DNA from: Jannaschia sp. M317
GTDB lineage: Bacteria > Pseudomonadota > Alphaproteobacteria > Rhodobacterales > Rhodobacteraceae
Direction of reading: 5' to 3'
Length of the DNA: 64,000 bases
Assembly: GCF_025141175.1 (NCBI RefSeq)
Contig: NZ_CP081155.1
Coordinates: 2,881,001-2,945,000 of the forward strand
The notes under the pieces were generated by a model. That model was given only the letters and a program-made list of their open reading frames with translations. It ran no database searches and had not been told where the DNA came from. This document shows positions 52,093-60,345 of the stretch, piece after piece. Position 1 is the stretch's first letter. Every line of letters starts with the position of its first letter. The translations under genes and the position numbers were made by a program.

Positions 52093-53106
52093 ATGAAAGC
52101 TGTTGGCTACGCCGAAATCGGCGCCATCGACCGCCCCGACGCCCTGATCGATTTCGAGGCCCCGCGCCCGACCGCCGCCCCTCGTGACATCCTGGTCCAG
52201 GTCGAGGCCGTTTCGGTCAATCCGGTCGATACCCTGATCCGCCGCACCCGCCCGCCCGAGAACGGCGCACCCGCCATCCTGGGCTGGGACGCGGTTGGCG
52301 TCGTGGTCGAGGCGGGGCCGGAGGTCACCCTGTTTCGCCCCGGCGACCGCGTCTGGTACGCGGGTGCCATCGACCGCCCCGGTGCCAACGCGGAATTCCA
52401 CACCGTCGACGAGCGGATCGCCGCCCTGGCCCCGACCAGCATCCCCGTCGATGCCGCCGCAGCCCTGCCGCTGACCACCCTGACGGCCTATGAGATGCTG
52501 TTTGACCGGCTGCGCGTCACCACCCCCGTTCCCGGGGCCGCCAGCGCCGTGGTCATCATCGGCGGCGCGGGCGGCGTCGGGTCCATCGCGATTCAGCTGT
52601 TGCGCGCGCTGACGGACCTGACGGTGATCGCCACGGCGTCCCGCCCGGAAACGAAGGACTGGGTGACGCAGTTGGGCGCGCATCATGTTGTCGACCACGG
52701 CGCCCCGCTGGCCCCACAGATCGAGGCGTTGGGCCTGGGTCAGCCGGGGCATGTGTTTTCCACCAACGACAGCGGCGCCTATGTGGCCGACATCGCCGAC
52801 TTCATCGCGCCCCAGGGACATTTCGGCCTGATCGACAGCCCGGAAGCACTCGACATCATGCCCCTGATGACCAAAAGCATCGCCACCCACTGGGAGCTGA
52901 TGTACACCCGATCGTTGTTCCAGACGGCGGACATGCAGCGGCAGCATGACATCCTGACCGAGGTGGCGGGCCTGATCGACAGCGGGCGCATCCGGACAAC
53001 CGCGACCGAGACCATGGGCCGGATCACCGCCGACACGCTGATCCGCGCGCACCGCGTTCTGGAAAGCCGCCGCGCGCGCGGCAAGCTGGTGCTGGCAGGG
53101 TTCTAG
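52093..53106 (+). CDS. MDR-superfamily alcohol dehydrogenase / quinone reductase
   Basis: A 337-residue medium-chain dehydrogenase/reductase of the zinc-binding alcohol dehydrogenase family subgroup. N-P-V-D-T-L-I-R (about 43-50), G-W-D-A-V-G-V-V and the nucleotide-binding I-G-G-A-G-G-V-G-S-I-A (about 156-166) are typical. The catalytic zinc ligands of true alcohol dehydrogenases are not obvious, so NADPH-dependent reduction of quinones or enals is likely. It is divergent from the HxlR regulator, which probably represses it until oxidant or electrophile stress. Confidence 0.88.
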   Translation: MKAVGYAEIGAIDRPDALIDFEAPRPTAAPRDILVQVEAVSVNPVDTLIRRTRPPENGAPAILGWDAVGVVVEAGPEVTLFRPGDRVWYAGAIDRPGANAEFHTVDERIAALAPTSIPVDAAAALPLTTLTAYEMLFDRLRVTTPVPGAASAVVIIGGAGGVGSIAIQLLRALTDLTVIATASRPETKDWVTQLGAHHVVDHGAPLAPQIEALGLGQPGHVFSTNDSGAYVADIADFIAPQGHFGLIDSPEALDIMPLMTKSIATHWELMYTRSLFQTADMQRQHDILTEVAGLIDSGRIRTTATETMGRITADTLIRAHRVLESRRARGKLVLAGF

Positions 53107-54392
53107 TCGCCGGCTTTGACCGGGCGGCCCGCGACATAGACCTGCGCGACCGCCCGGTCATCCCCCATCATGATGGTCGGGAACACCGCCTCCCAGATGT
53201 CGCCGGCCCGCGTGGACCGCTGCGCGATGGCGGGGGTAGAGGCCAGGTTCAGCACCACCAGATCGGCCGCGCTGCCTGCGGCCAGGGTTCCCACCTCATC
53301 CTGCGCCTGCAGGGCGCGCGCGCTGCCTTCGGTTGCCAGCCACAGCAGCTGCGCGGGATGCAGCGCCTGACCGCGCAACTGCGCCACCTCATAGGCCGCC
53401 GCCATGGTGCGCAGCATTGAAAACGACGATCCGCCTCCGGTGTCCGTCGCCAACCCGACCCGCACCGTTCCGGTCAGCCCCATGTCGAACAGGCCCGATC
53501 CGATAAAGGTGTTGGACGTCGGGCAATGCACCAGGGCCGCGCCGACCTCGGCCAGGCGATCCCGTTCCCGTGGCTCCAGGTGAATGGCATGACCATAAAG
53601 ACCGTTCGCGCCAAGCAATCCATGCGCCTCGTAGGTATCCAGATAGTCGCGCGCCTGCGGGAACAGATCCCGCACCCAGGCGATTTCATCGAGCTGTTCG
53701 GACAGATGGGTCTGCATCAGGCACTCCGGGTGCTCTGCCCAAAGCGCCCCCAGGGCCGACAGCTGATCCGGTGTCGACGTGGGCGAAAACCGGGGCGTGA
53801 TCACATAGCGCGCCCGGCCCTTGCCATGCCATCGGAGCAGCAAGGCGCGGCTGTCGTCATAGGCGGACTGCGGATCGTCGCGCAGGGTGGCGGGCGCGTT
53901 GCGATCCATACATGTCTTGCCCGCCCAGACCGCCATGCCCCGCGCCTGAGCCGCCTCGAACAGCGCGTCCACGCTGCCGGGGTGAATGGTGCAGTAACTG
54001 GCCACCGAGGTCGTGCCGCAGGCCAGCACCAGATCCAGGTAACGCCCGGCGATTTCCGAGGCATAGGCGGTATCACCGAATCGCGATTCCTCTGGAAAGG
54101 TATAGGTGTTCAGCCAGTCGATCAGCCGCTTGCCCCAGGATGCGATCATCGCTGTCTGCGGATAATGCACATGGGCATCGACAAACCCCGGCAGGATCAG
54201 GCCGTCGCCATGGTCGATCTCGGTCGCGCCGGGATGGGCGGTGCGCATCGTGTCGACGGCCCCCTGCCCCAGGATGCGGCCGCCGTCGATGGCGACGGCC
54301 CCACGGGCGTCGTGGGTGGCGGCCTGAGTGGGCGGCACGGCAAAGGGATCGGCGGCGAAAGGCAGGATCTGCCCGAGGATGAGCGTGGTCAT
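53103..54392 (-). CDS. guaD: Guanine deaminase
   Basis: Amidohydrolase that converts guanine to xanthine in purine breakdown. Zinc ligands H-V-H at 74-76 (D-A-H-V-H-Y-P-Q), followed by P-R-F-S-P-T-S-T (substrate pocket) and T-D-T-G-G-G-S-S-F-S-M-L near 305-316, match GuaD. The 429-residue length is normal. The ATG at 54392 is chosen over a TTG at 54416. It overlaps the convergent dehydrogenase gene by four bases. No other purine-catabolic genes are in view. Confidence 0.93.
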   Translation of the reverse strand: MTTLILGQILPFAADPFAVPPTQAATHDARGAVAIDGGRILGQGAVDTMRTAHPGATEIDHGDGLILPGFVDAHVHYPQTAMIASWGKRLIDWLNTYTFPEESRFGDTAYASEIAGRYLDLVLACGTTSVASYCTIHPGSVDALFEAAQARGMAVWAGKTCMDRNAPATLRDDPQSAYDDSRALLLRWHGKGRARYVITPRFSPTSTPDQLSALGALWAEHPECLMQTHLSEQLDEIAWVRDLFPQARDYLDTYEAHGLLGANGLYGHAIHLEPRERDRLAEVGAALVHCPTSNTFIGSGLFDMGLTGTVRVGLATDTGGGSSFSMLRTMAAAYEVAQLRGQALHPAQLLWLATEGSARALQAQDEVGTLAAGSAADLVVLNLASTPAIAQRSTRAGDIWEAVFPTIMMGDDRAVAQVYVAGRPVKAGD

Positions 54393-54480
54393 GCCTCTGG
54401 TTAGACTGCCCTGCAAATCGGCGCTACCCCTCTGGCAAGGCGCGCGTTAGGACAGGGCAACCGCCGATCGGAGGCCTGCA

Positions 54481-55893
54481 ATGACCGACCCCCTCACCGA
54501 CCAGAGCGCTACGGAAGCCGACCCCCGCGAAGAAGAGTGGGAGGACGAGATCGAGCTGGACGAAGCGCGACTTTCCGCCGTTCGCGACGCGCTTTACGAC
54601 CGCGACCGCACCGCGCTCGACGACCTGCTGGAGCCGCTGCACGGCGCCGACATCGCCGACCTGCTGGAGCAGATCAGCGGCAGTGAACGGATCACCCTGA
54701 TCGAACTGTGGCAGGGTCAGATCGACGGCGAAATCCTGTCGGAGCTGGACGAAAGCCTGCGCGAGGAAATCCTGGAGGCCCTGCCCGCCGAGGATGTGGC
54801 CGAAGCCGTCCGCGAACTTGACACCGACGACGTCGTCGATCTGGTCGAAAACCTCGAAGACACCGACCAGGCCGATGCCATCATGGACGCGCTGGACGAT
54901 GTCGACCGGGTCGCGGTCGAACAGGCACTGTCTTACCCCGAATATTCCGCCGGTCGCCTGATGCAGCGCGAGGTCGTCGTGGCCCCGTCGTTCTGGACCG
55001 TCGGCCAGGCCATCGATTTTCTGCGCAGCGCGGAAGAATTGCCGGAACAGTTCTACCACGTGATCCTGACCGATCCCCGGATGCGCCCCGTGGGTCATGT
55101 GACCCTGGGCAAGATCCTGTCGCATTCCCGCGACACCCCGTTGTCGGACATCGAGGAAGACGCATTCCGCACATTCGAGGTCACCGACCCCGAAGAAGAC
55201 GTGGCCTACGCCTTCAACCAGTATCACCTGATTTCTGCTGCCGTGGTCGATCATAACGACCGTCTGATGGGCGTGATCACCATCGACGACGCCATTCGCA
55301 TCCTGGACGAAGAGGCGGAGGAAGACATCCTGCGCCTGGCCGGTGTCGACGCAGAAGAGGCGATTTCGAACCGGACCCGGGACGTCGTGCGCCGCCGCTT
55401 CCCCTGGCTGGCCGTGAACCTGGTGACGTCGATCCTGGCCTCGCTGGTGATCGCGCAGTTCGACGCGGTCATCACACAGATCGTGGCCCTGGCCGTCCTG
55501 ATGCCCATCGTGGCATCGATGGGCGGCAACGCCGGCACCCAGTCCCTGACCGTCGCGGTGCGCGCCATGGCCACCCGCGACCTGACCCGGGCGAACGTCT
55601 GGCGCGTCATAAGGCGAGAGGTCGCGGCAGGGGCGATCAACGGCGTGATCTTTGCCGTCGTGATGGGCGTCGTGGGCGTGGTCTGGTTCGGGTCCCCGAT
55701 GCTGGGCGTGGTCATCGCGGTCGCGATGGTCATCAACCTGATCGTCGCGGGCCTGGCCGGGGTCGGCATCCCCGTTCTTCTCGACAAGGTCGGCATCGAC
55801 CCGGCCCTGGCCTCGGGTGCCTTCGTGACGACGGTGACCGATGTGGTCGGCTTCTTCGCCTTCCTGGGCCTGGCCGCGCTCTGGCTGCTGTGA
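54481..55893 (+). CDS. mgtE: Magnesium transporter MgtE
   Basis: Mg2+-gated magnesium channel. The 470-residue protein has an acidic N-terminal MgtE_N domain (about 30-130), two CBS domains (about 135-265) that sense Mg2+, a plug helix and five C-terminal membrane helices with the M-P-I-V-A-S-M-G-G-N-A-G-T-Q pore motif. All parts are intact. It is flanked by guaD (divergent) and a hairpin terminator. Uptake is regulated allosterically by Mg2+ in this family. Confidence 0.95.
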   Translation: MTDPLTDQSATEADPREEEWEDEIELDEARLSAVRDALYDRDRTALDDLLEPLHGADIADLLEQISGSERITLIELWQGQIDGEILSELDESLREEILEALPAEDVAEAVRELDTDDVVDLVENLEDTDQADAIMDALDDVDRVAVEQALSYPEYSAGRLMQREVVVAPSFWTVGQAIDFLRSAEELPEQFYHVILTDPRMRPVGHVTLGKILSHSRDTPLSDIEEDAFRTFEVTDPEEDVAYAFNQYHLISAAVVDHNDRLMGVITIDDAIRILDEEAEEDILRLAGVDAEEAISNRTRDVVRRRFPWLAVNLVTSILASLVIAQFDAVITQIVALAVLMPIVASMGGNAGTQSLTVAVRAMATRDLTRANVWRVIRREVAAGAINGVIFAVVMGVVGVVWFGSPMLGVVIAVAMVINLIVAGLAGVGIPVLLDKVGIDPALASGAFVTTVTDVVGFFAFLGLAALWLL

Positions 55894-55912
55894 CCCTTGG
55901 CGAAATCTGACG

Positions 55913-55937
55913 CGGTGACCCGGTTGGCGGGTCGCCG
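55913..55937 (+). terminator. Hairpin after mgtE
   Basis: CGGTGACCCG (55913-55922) pairs with CGGGTCGCCG (55928-55937) with one G-T pair and a five-base loop, starting 19 bases after the mgtE stop. It lies between mgtE and the end of the convergent channel gene. No U-tract. Confidence 0.45.
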
Positions 55938-55987
55938 GGCGGTCTGGCCCCGATGCGCTTTCCCGGCGGTGCCCGCGCGGTCCGGCC

Positions 55988-56419
55988 TCAGGCCCGGTCG
56001 CGCTGATGCAGCCGCGTCTGGCGCAATGTCTCGACCAGCATGGCGGTCAGCAGGCCAAAGATCAGCAAGCCGTTGGTCGCCGCCAGCCCGCCCAGCAGGC
56101 GCCACCCCTCGGGCAACAAGACATCGCCGTAGCCCAGCGTCGTAAACACGACCAAGGCGAAATAGACAGCCGATTCAACCGTTTCAAACAACCCGAGCGC
56201 CAGGAAGGTCAGCGCCCAGATCCAGACGGCCACCGTGATCATCAAAGCCGACCACAACATGGTCAGCCCCAGGGCCAGCGTCAGTTTCGGCCCGTAGGGC
56301 GGGCGCGACAGCCAGCCTTGCGCCCGGTCCAGAAAGACCTCCAACGCCCACCAGGCCGGGGCCACGACCAGTGATGTCAGCACGATCAGGGTGCCGCCCA
56401 GCAGGATCTGGATCAGCAC
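55988..56419 (-). CDS. Two-TM potassium channel family protein
   Basis: A 143-residue membrane protein with about four hydrophobic segments; the last two flank a pore loop with selectivity filter T-T-L-G-Y-G-D (92-98), the K+ channel signature. No cytoplasmic regulatory (RCK or cNMP) domain is present. It starts one base after the recN stop region and probably shares its transcript. Ion selectivity is inferred from the filter; gating is unknown. Confidence 0.88.
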   Translation of the reverse strand: MLIQILLGGTLIVLTSLVVAPAWWALEVFLDRAQGWLSRPPYGPKLTLALGLTMLWSALMITVAVWIWALTFLALGLFETVESAVYFALVVFTTLGYGDVLLPEGWRLLGGLAATNGLLIFGLLTAMLVETLRQTRLHQRDRA

Positions 56420-56420
56420 C

Positions 56421-58073
56421 TCAGGCCGCCGCGTCCAGCAGGGCCTGCGCCGCCCCGCGCGCCGCCTCGGTCACCGTGTCGCCGGCCAGCATTCGCGCGA
56501 TCTCGTCCACGCGGTCGGCCTGTGCCACGGGCACCACGGTCGAGGTCGTGACCTCGCCCGTGACCCGCTTTTCCACCCGCCAGTGGTGCGCGCCCAAGGC
56601 GGCGACCTGCGGCGAATGGGTGACGACCAGGACCTGTCCGCCCGCGGCCAGCGCCTTTAGCCGCCGCCCGACGGCATCCGCCGTGGCCCCGCCGACGCCG
56701 CGGTCGATCTCGTCGAAGATCAACGTCATGGACCGGTCGCCCCCGGTCAGGCAAACCTTGAGGGCCAACAGGAACCGCGACAGCTCCCCGCCAGATGCGA
56801 TCTTGTTGAGCGCCCCCGACGGCGCGCCGGGGTTGGTGGCCACCTCAAAGGCAACCTCGTCCACCCCCTCTGGTCCGGGCGTGCCCGACCCGACCAGCGT
56901 GGTAAAGGTCGCGCGGTCCATCTTCAACGGGGCCAGTTCCGCCATCATCGCGCGGTCCAGCCGTTCCGACGCGTCCTGCCGCAAGGCGGTCAGCGCGGCG
57001 GCGGCGGCGTCATATTCGGCCTCGGCGGTGCTGACGGCGCGGCGCAGGTCGGCCAGGTTCCCCTCGGAGGCGTCCAGCAGGTCCAGCCGCGCCCGCAGGT
57101 CGGCGGCAAAGGCCGGCAATTCGTCCGGTGCCACCCCGTGTTTGCGCGCCGCCGCGCGGATCGCGAATAACCGCTCTTCGGTTTCTTCCAGTTCGGACGG
57201 ATCGAAGGACAGCGCATCAAGACAGGCCTCGACCCCCTGCTGCGCCTCGCCCAATTCCACCATCGCCCGCGACAGGGCGTCCAGCGCAGGGGCCAGCACA
57301 TCCCCCGCCGCCTCGACCGCGCCGTCCAGCCAGCGGACCGCGTCCAGCATCTGTCCTTCGGCGCCGTTGGGCGACAGGGCCTCGGCGGCGCGGGCCACAT
57401 CGTCGCGGATCTTCGAGGCCGATTGCATCAACCGCCGCCGCGTATCCAGCGCCGCATCCTCGCCCGGCTCGGGGGAAAGCTTGTCCAACTCCTCCGTGGC
57501 GTAGCGCAGAAAATCTTCCTCCGCCTGCGTCTCCTCCAACCGGGCCTCGGCGGTGCGCAACGCCTTGCGGGCCTGCGCCAAGGTACCCCAGGCACTGCGA
57601 GCCGACCGCGTGTCCGCGCCCGCAAAGGCATCCAGCAGGGCGCGATGCCCCCGCACGTCCAACAGGCCCCGATCGTCGTGCTGGCCGTGTAGCTCCAACA
57701 GGGTGTCGGACAGCGCGCGCAACACCTCGCCCGTGACCCGGATCCCGTTGACCCAGGCCGTCTTGCGCCCGTCGCGGGTGTTGACCCGACGCAACAACAG
57801 TTCGCCGTCTTCGACCGCGATCTCATGCTCGGCCAACACGGCGCGGGCGGCATGCCCCTTGGGCAGATCAAAGACCGCCGTCACCTCGCCCTGCCTGGCC
57901 CCCTGCCGCACCAGTTCCGCCCGGCCCCGCCAACCCAGGACAAACCCCAGACTGTCCAGCAAGATCGACTTGCCCGCCCCGGTTTCCCCGGTCAGCACGT
58001 TCAACCCCGCCCCGAACTCCAGCGAGAGGCGGTCGATGATAAGCATGTCGCGAATGTCGAGAGAACGAAGCAT
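56421..58073 (-). CDS. recN: DNA repair protein RecN
   Basis: SMC-like ATPase that holds broken DNA ends during recombinational repair. The 550-residue protein has Walker A G-E-T-G-A-G-K-S (29-36), a long central coiled coil with a turn, signature I-A-S-G-G-E-L-S-R and Walker B L-I-F-D-E-I-D-R-G-V-G-G. It follows bamD by a REP-like repeat and precedes a channel gene without a gap. No LexA box was recognised upstream. recN downstream of bamD is a conserved order. Confidence 0.96.
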   Translation of the reverse strand: MLRSLDIRDMLIIDRLSLEFGAGLNVLTGETGAGKSILLDSLGFVLGWRGRAELVRQGARQGEVTAVFDLPKGHAARAVLAEHEIAVEDGELLLRRVNTRDGRKTAWVNGIRVTGEVLRALSDTLLELHGQHDDRGLLDVRGHRALLDAFAGADTRSARSAWGTLAQARKALRTAEARLEETQAEEDFLRYATEELDKLSPEPGEDAALDTRRRLMQSASKIRDDVARAAEALSPNGAEGQMLDAVRWLDGAVEAAGDVLAPALDALSRAMVELGEAQQGVEACLDALSFDPSELEETEERLFAIRAAARKHGVAPDELPAFAADLRARLDLLDASEGNLADLRRAVSTAEAEYDAAAAALTALRQDASERLDRAMMAELAPLKMDRATFTTLVGSGTPGPEGVDEVAFEVATNPGAPSGALNKIASGGELSRFLLALKVCLTGGDRSMTLIFDEIDRGVGGATADAVGRRLKALAAGGQVLVVTHSPQVAALGAHHWRVEKRVTGEVTTSTVVPVAQADRVDEIARMLAGDTVTEAARGAAQALLDAAA

Positions 58074-58112
58074 GGCACTCAGTTAATCCGAGCCGACGGG
58101 ATTGGCGAGGGG

Positions 58113-58187
58113 GCGTAGGGCGGGGTTCACGCCGCCCCGGTCCGGCATGAAACGCAGGGGCGAAGGCGGCGTGAAACCCCGCCCTAC
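58113..58187. repeat. REP-like element, paired inverted copies
   Basis: A 26-base element identical to 45655-45680 lies at 58113-58138, and an inverted near-copy (one extra T in the arm) at 58165-58187. The pair can fold into a long hairpin with a ~26-base loop. It occupies the gap between the bamD end and the recN start; the right edge forms the bamD stop codon region. A BIME-like arrangement, possibly acting as bamD terminator. Confidence 0.65.
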
Positions 58188-59026
58188 TACAGCCAACGGC
58201 CCCGGATCGTCCGATCGTAGATGCCCCGCAACCAGCCCCCGCCGCGGGCCTCCAGCGACAGGCCTTGACCGGTCAACTGGCGGAAGGCGTCATCGTAGAA
58301 CGGCGACGACTGGAAGTTGTAGCCCAGGATCGCCCCCGCCGTCTGCGCCTCGTCGGTCAGGCCCAGCGACAGATAGGCCTCAACCAGGCGCAGCAAGGCT
58401 TCGGGCGTGTGGGTGGTGGTCTGGAATTCCTCTACCACGGCCCGGAACCGGTTGATCGCAGCCGCGTAATGCCCCCGTTTCAGGTAATAGCGCCCAATCT
58501 CCATTTCCTTGGCCGCCAGGTGGTCGAAGGCCAGGTCGAATTTCAAAATGGCGGACCGGGCATATTCACTGTCAGGATAGCGTTCGATCACCGTGCGCAG
58601 GTTCTGCAACGCCTGGAACGTCAGCCCCTGATCACGCCCGACCTGGTCGATCTGGTCGTAATAGGACAGGGCCAGCAGATACTGCGCATAGGCCGCATCT
58701 TCGTCCGCCGGATAGAAATCGATGAACCGCTGCGCCGCTGCGCGCGCGTTCTCGTAGTCGCGATCCTCGTGGTAGGCAAAGGCCTGCATGATCAGGCCCC
58801 GGCGCGCCCATTCGGAGAAGGGATAAAGCCGCTCGACCTCGGAAAACAGCTGCGCGGCGTCATCCGGGTCGCCCGCGGCCAGCTGCCGCTCCGCCTCCTG
58901 ATAGATCACTTCGGGGGCGGTGTCTTCCAGCCGGACCTCCTCATCGGCGGCACATGCCCCGAGGATGGCCACAAGGGCCAGCGCCGTCAGTGGTTTGGCG
59001 ATCCGGAGTGGCTGCCGCACTGTCAT
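58187..59026 (-). CDS. bamD: Outer-membrane assembly lipoprotein BamD
   Basis: Lipoprotein of the BAM complex that assembles beta-barrel proteins. The 279-residue protein has a signal sequence with lipobox L-G-A-C (lipidated Cys25) and about five TPR repeats (Y-Q-E-A-E-R-Q-L-A-A-G-D-P-D-D-A-A-Q-L-F and others). The ATG at 59026 has AGGGGA upstream; the longer frame to 59110 is not used. Lies between lpxC and recN; its 3' end is marked by a REP-like hairpin. Confidence 0.95.
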   Translation of the reverse strand: MTVRQPLRIAKPLTALALVAILGACAADEEVRLEDTAPEVIYQEAERQLAAGDPDDAAQLFSEVERLYPFSEWARRGLIMQAFAYHEDRDYENARAAAQRFIDFYPADEDAAYAQYLLALSYYDQIDQVGRDQGLTFQALQNLRTVIERYPDSEYARSAILKFDLAFDHLAAKEMEIGRYYLKRGHYAAAINRFRAVVEEFQTTTHTPEALLRLVEAYLSLGLTDEAQTAGAILGYNFQSSPFYDDAFRQLTGQGLSLEARGGGWLRGIYDRTIRGRWL

Positions 59027-59119
59027 GAAGTCGTCCCCTGCCCCTTTTGCCCCGCGGGGCTTGCCGTCCTTATAGTCAGCACGGTTCGGGGTGTGAAGCG
59101 CCGCGCGCACCGCAGGCGG

Positions 59120-60034
59120 TCACAGATGGGCGAAACGGTCATGCTCCAGCCCGGCGCCGGGCAGCAGGTGGCATTCCGACGGGGTCAGCGTGCGAATGCG
59201 ATAGGCCAGCGGGTCGGCAAACAACGCGTGCAACAGCTTGTTGGTCATCGCATGACCCGACCGCACGCCGGTGTACCGGCCCAGGATCGGGGCCCCGGCC
59301 AATGCCAGATCACCCAAAGCGTCCAGCATCTTGTGACGCACCGCCTCGTCGCTGTGGCGCAGCCCCTCGGGGTTCACGACGCGCGCGCCGTCGACCACGA
59401 CCGCATTGGACAGCGAACCGCCCAGGGCCTTGCCCGCTGCATGCATCGCATCGACGTCCTGCTGGCGGCAAAAGGTGCGGCTGTCGCACAATTCGCGCAC
59501 AAAGGTGCCGTTGGACAGGCGCAGAACCTTGCGTTGCTGGCCGATGGCCGCGTCGTCGAAATCAATGGAAAAGTCGATCTCCAACTCTCCGGCGGGTTCC
59601 AGCACCGCCGTACGGTCGCCATCATGCACCGCTACGCGGCGCAGCACTTCGATGGCATGGACGGGCGCATCCAGACGACGCACACCGGTTTTCAGGATCG
59701 CGCGCACGAAATCAGCCGCCGACCCGTCAAGGATCGGAACCTCGGGCCCATCGACCTCCACCATGGCGTTCAGCACGCCACAGCCCGCAAGGGCGGCCAT
59801 GACATGTTCGACGGTGGACACCGAAACGCCCGCCTCGTTCACCAACAGGGTGCACAGCGGCGAGGTTTGCACCGAATCATGACGCGCCGGGATCATCGCA
59901 TTGCCTGCGATGTCGGTGCGACGGAACCAGATGCCGTGATGCGCGCCCGCCGGATGAATCGCCAAACGCGCCGGTGCGCCGGAATGAAGGCCGACGCCAG
60001 ACAGGCGGATCACGGATTTGACGGTCGTCTGCAT
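59120..60034 (-). CDS. lpxC: UDP-3-O-acyl-N-acetylglucosamine deacetylase LpxC
   Basis: Zinc enzyme that catalyses the committed step of lipid A synthesis. The 304-residue protein has the T-V-E-H-V-M-A-A Zn motif (His77) and the later S-x-H-x-x-x-N-K and H-A-L-F region, with the expected duplicated fold. The ATG at 60034 (M-Q-T-T-V-K-S-V-I-R) has AAGGA nine bases upstream; an earlier TTG at 60052 is less likely. Located between ftsZ and bamD as in most alphaproteobacteria. Confidence 0.96.
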   Translation of the reverse strand: MQTTVKSVIRLSGVGLHSGAPARLAIHPAGAHHGIWFRRTDIAGNAMIPARHDSVQTSPLCTLLVNEAGVSVSTVEHVMAALAGCGVLNAMVEVDGPEVPILDGSAADFVRAILKTGVRRLDAPVHAIEVLRRVAVHDGDRTAVLEPAGELEIDFSIDFDDAAIGQQRKVLRLSNGTFVRELCDSRTFCRQQDVDAMHAAGKALGGSLSNAVVVDGARVVNPEGLRHSDEAVRHKMLDALGDLALAGAPILGRYTGVRSGHAMTNKLLHALFADPLAYRIRTLTPSECHLLPGAGLEHDRFAHL

Positions 60035-60345
60035 CGCGGCGCTTCCTTTCAATGGATCCTGAGGGGGATCCCTTGAGTGTCAGATACGGAGCGACCGCAG
60101 GCGATACAATTCAAGCGTGGTTACGGGCTGAAACAGGGCTGGCAGGACTATGGCGAAAATCCGCCTATTCTGGGGCAGTCGTTGATTATCGTCGAAACGT
60201 CAGCCCCTTACGACTCGCGCAGACCCGCCGACCCTGGATGCGACGGCGCGTTTCGTGACATGAAAAACTGCCTGCCTGGTGGCGAAACATGAAAACGGCG
60301 GCCGAAATGGGCCGCCGTTTTCCGTCTTGGGTTCGACACTATCGG
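60035..60345. other. Intergenic region between lpxC and ftsZ
   Basis: 311 bases. The left end is the lpxC leader; GGATCC at 60054-60059 and 60066-60071 form a small inverted repeat there. The right end holds the ftsZ terminator. Plus-strand frames of 70 codons (60052-60292) exist but have no ribosome site or family match, so no gene is called. Confidence 0.45.
60292..60321 (-). terminator. ftsZ terminator
   Basis: AAAACGGCGGCC (60292-60303) pairs perfectly with GGCCGCCGTTTT (60310-60321) around a six-base loop. It lies 24 bases after the ftsZ stop, and on the minus strand the stem runs into TTTTCATGTTT. Strong intrinsic terminator separating ftsZ from lpxC. Confidence 0.85.

Noticed and set aside
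60052..60292. Small plus-strand ORFs in the lpxC-ftsZ gap
   Set aside because: No ribosome site, no signal peptide or domain, and one overlaps the ftsZ terminator region.
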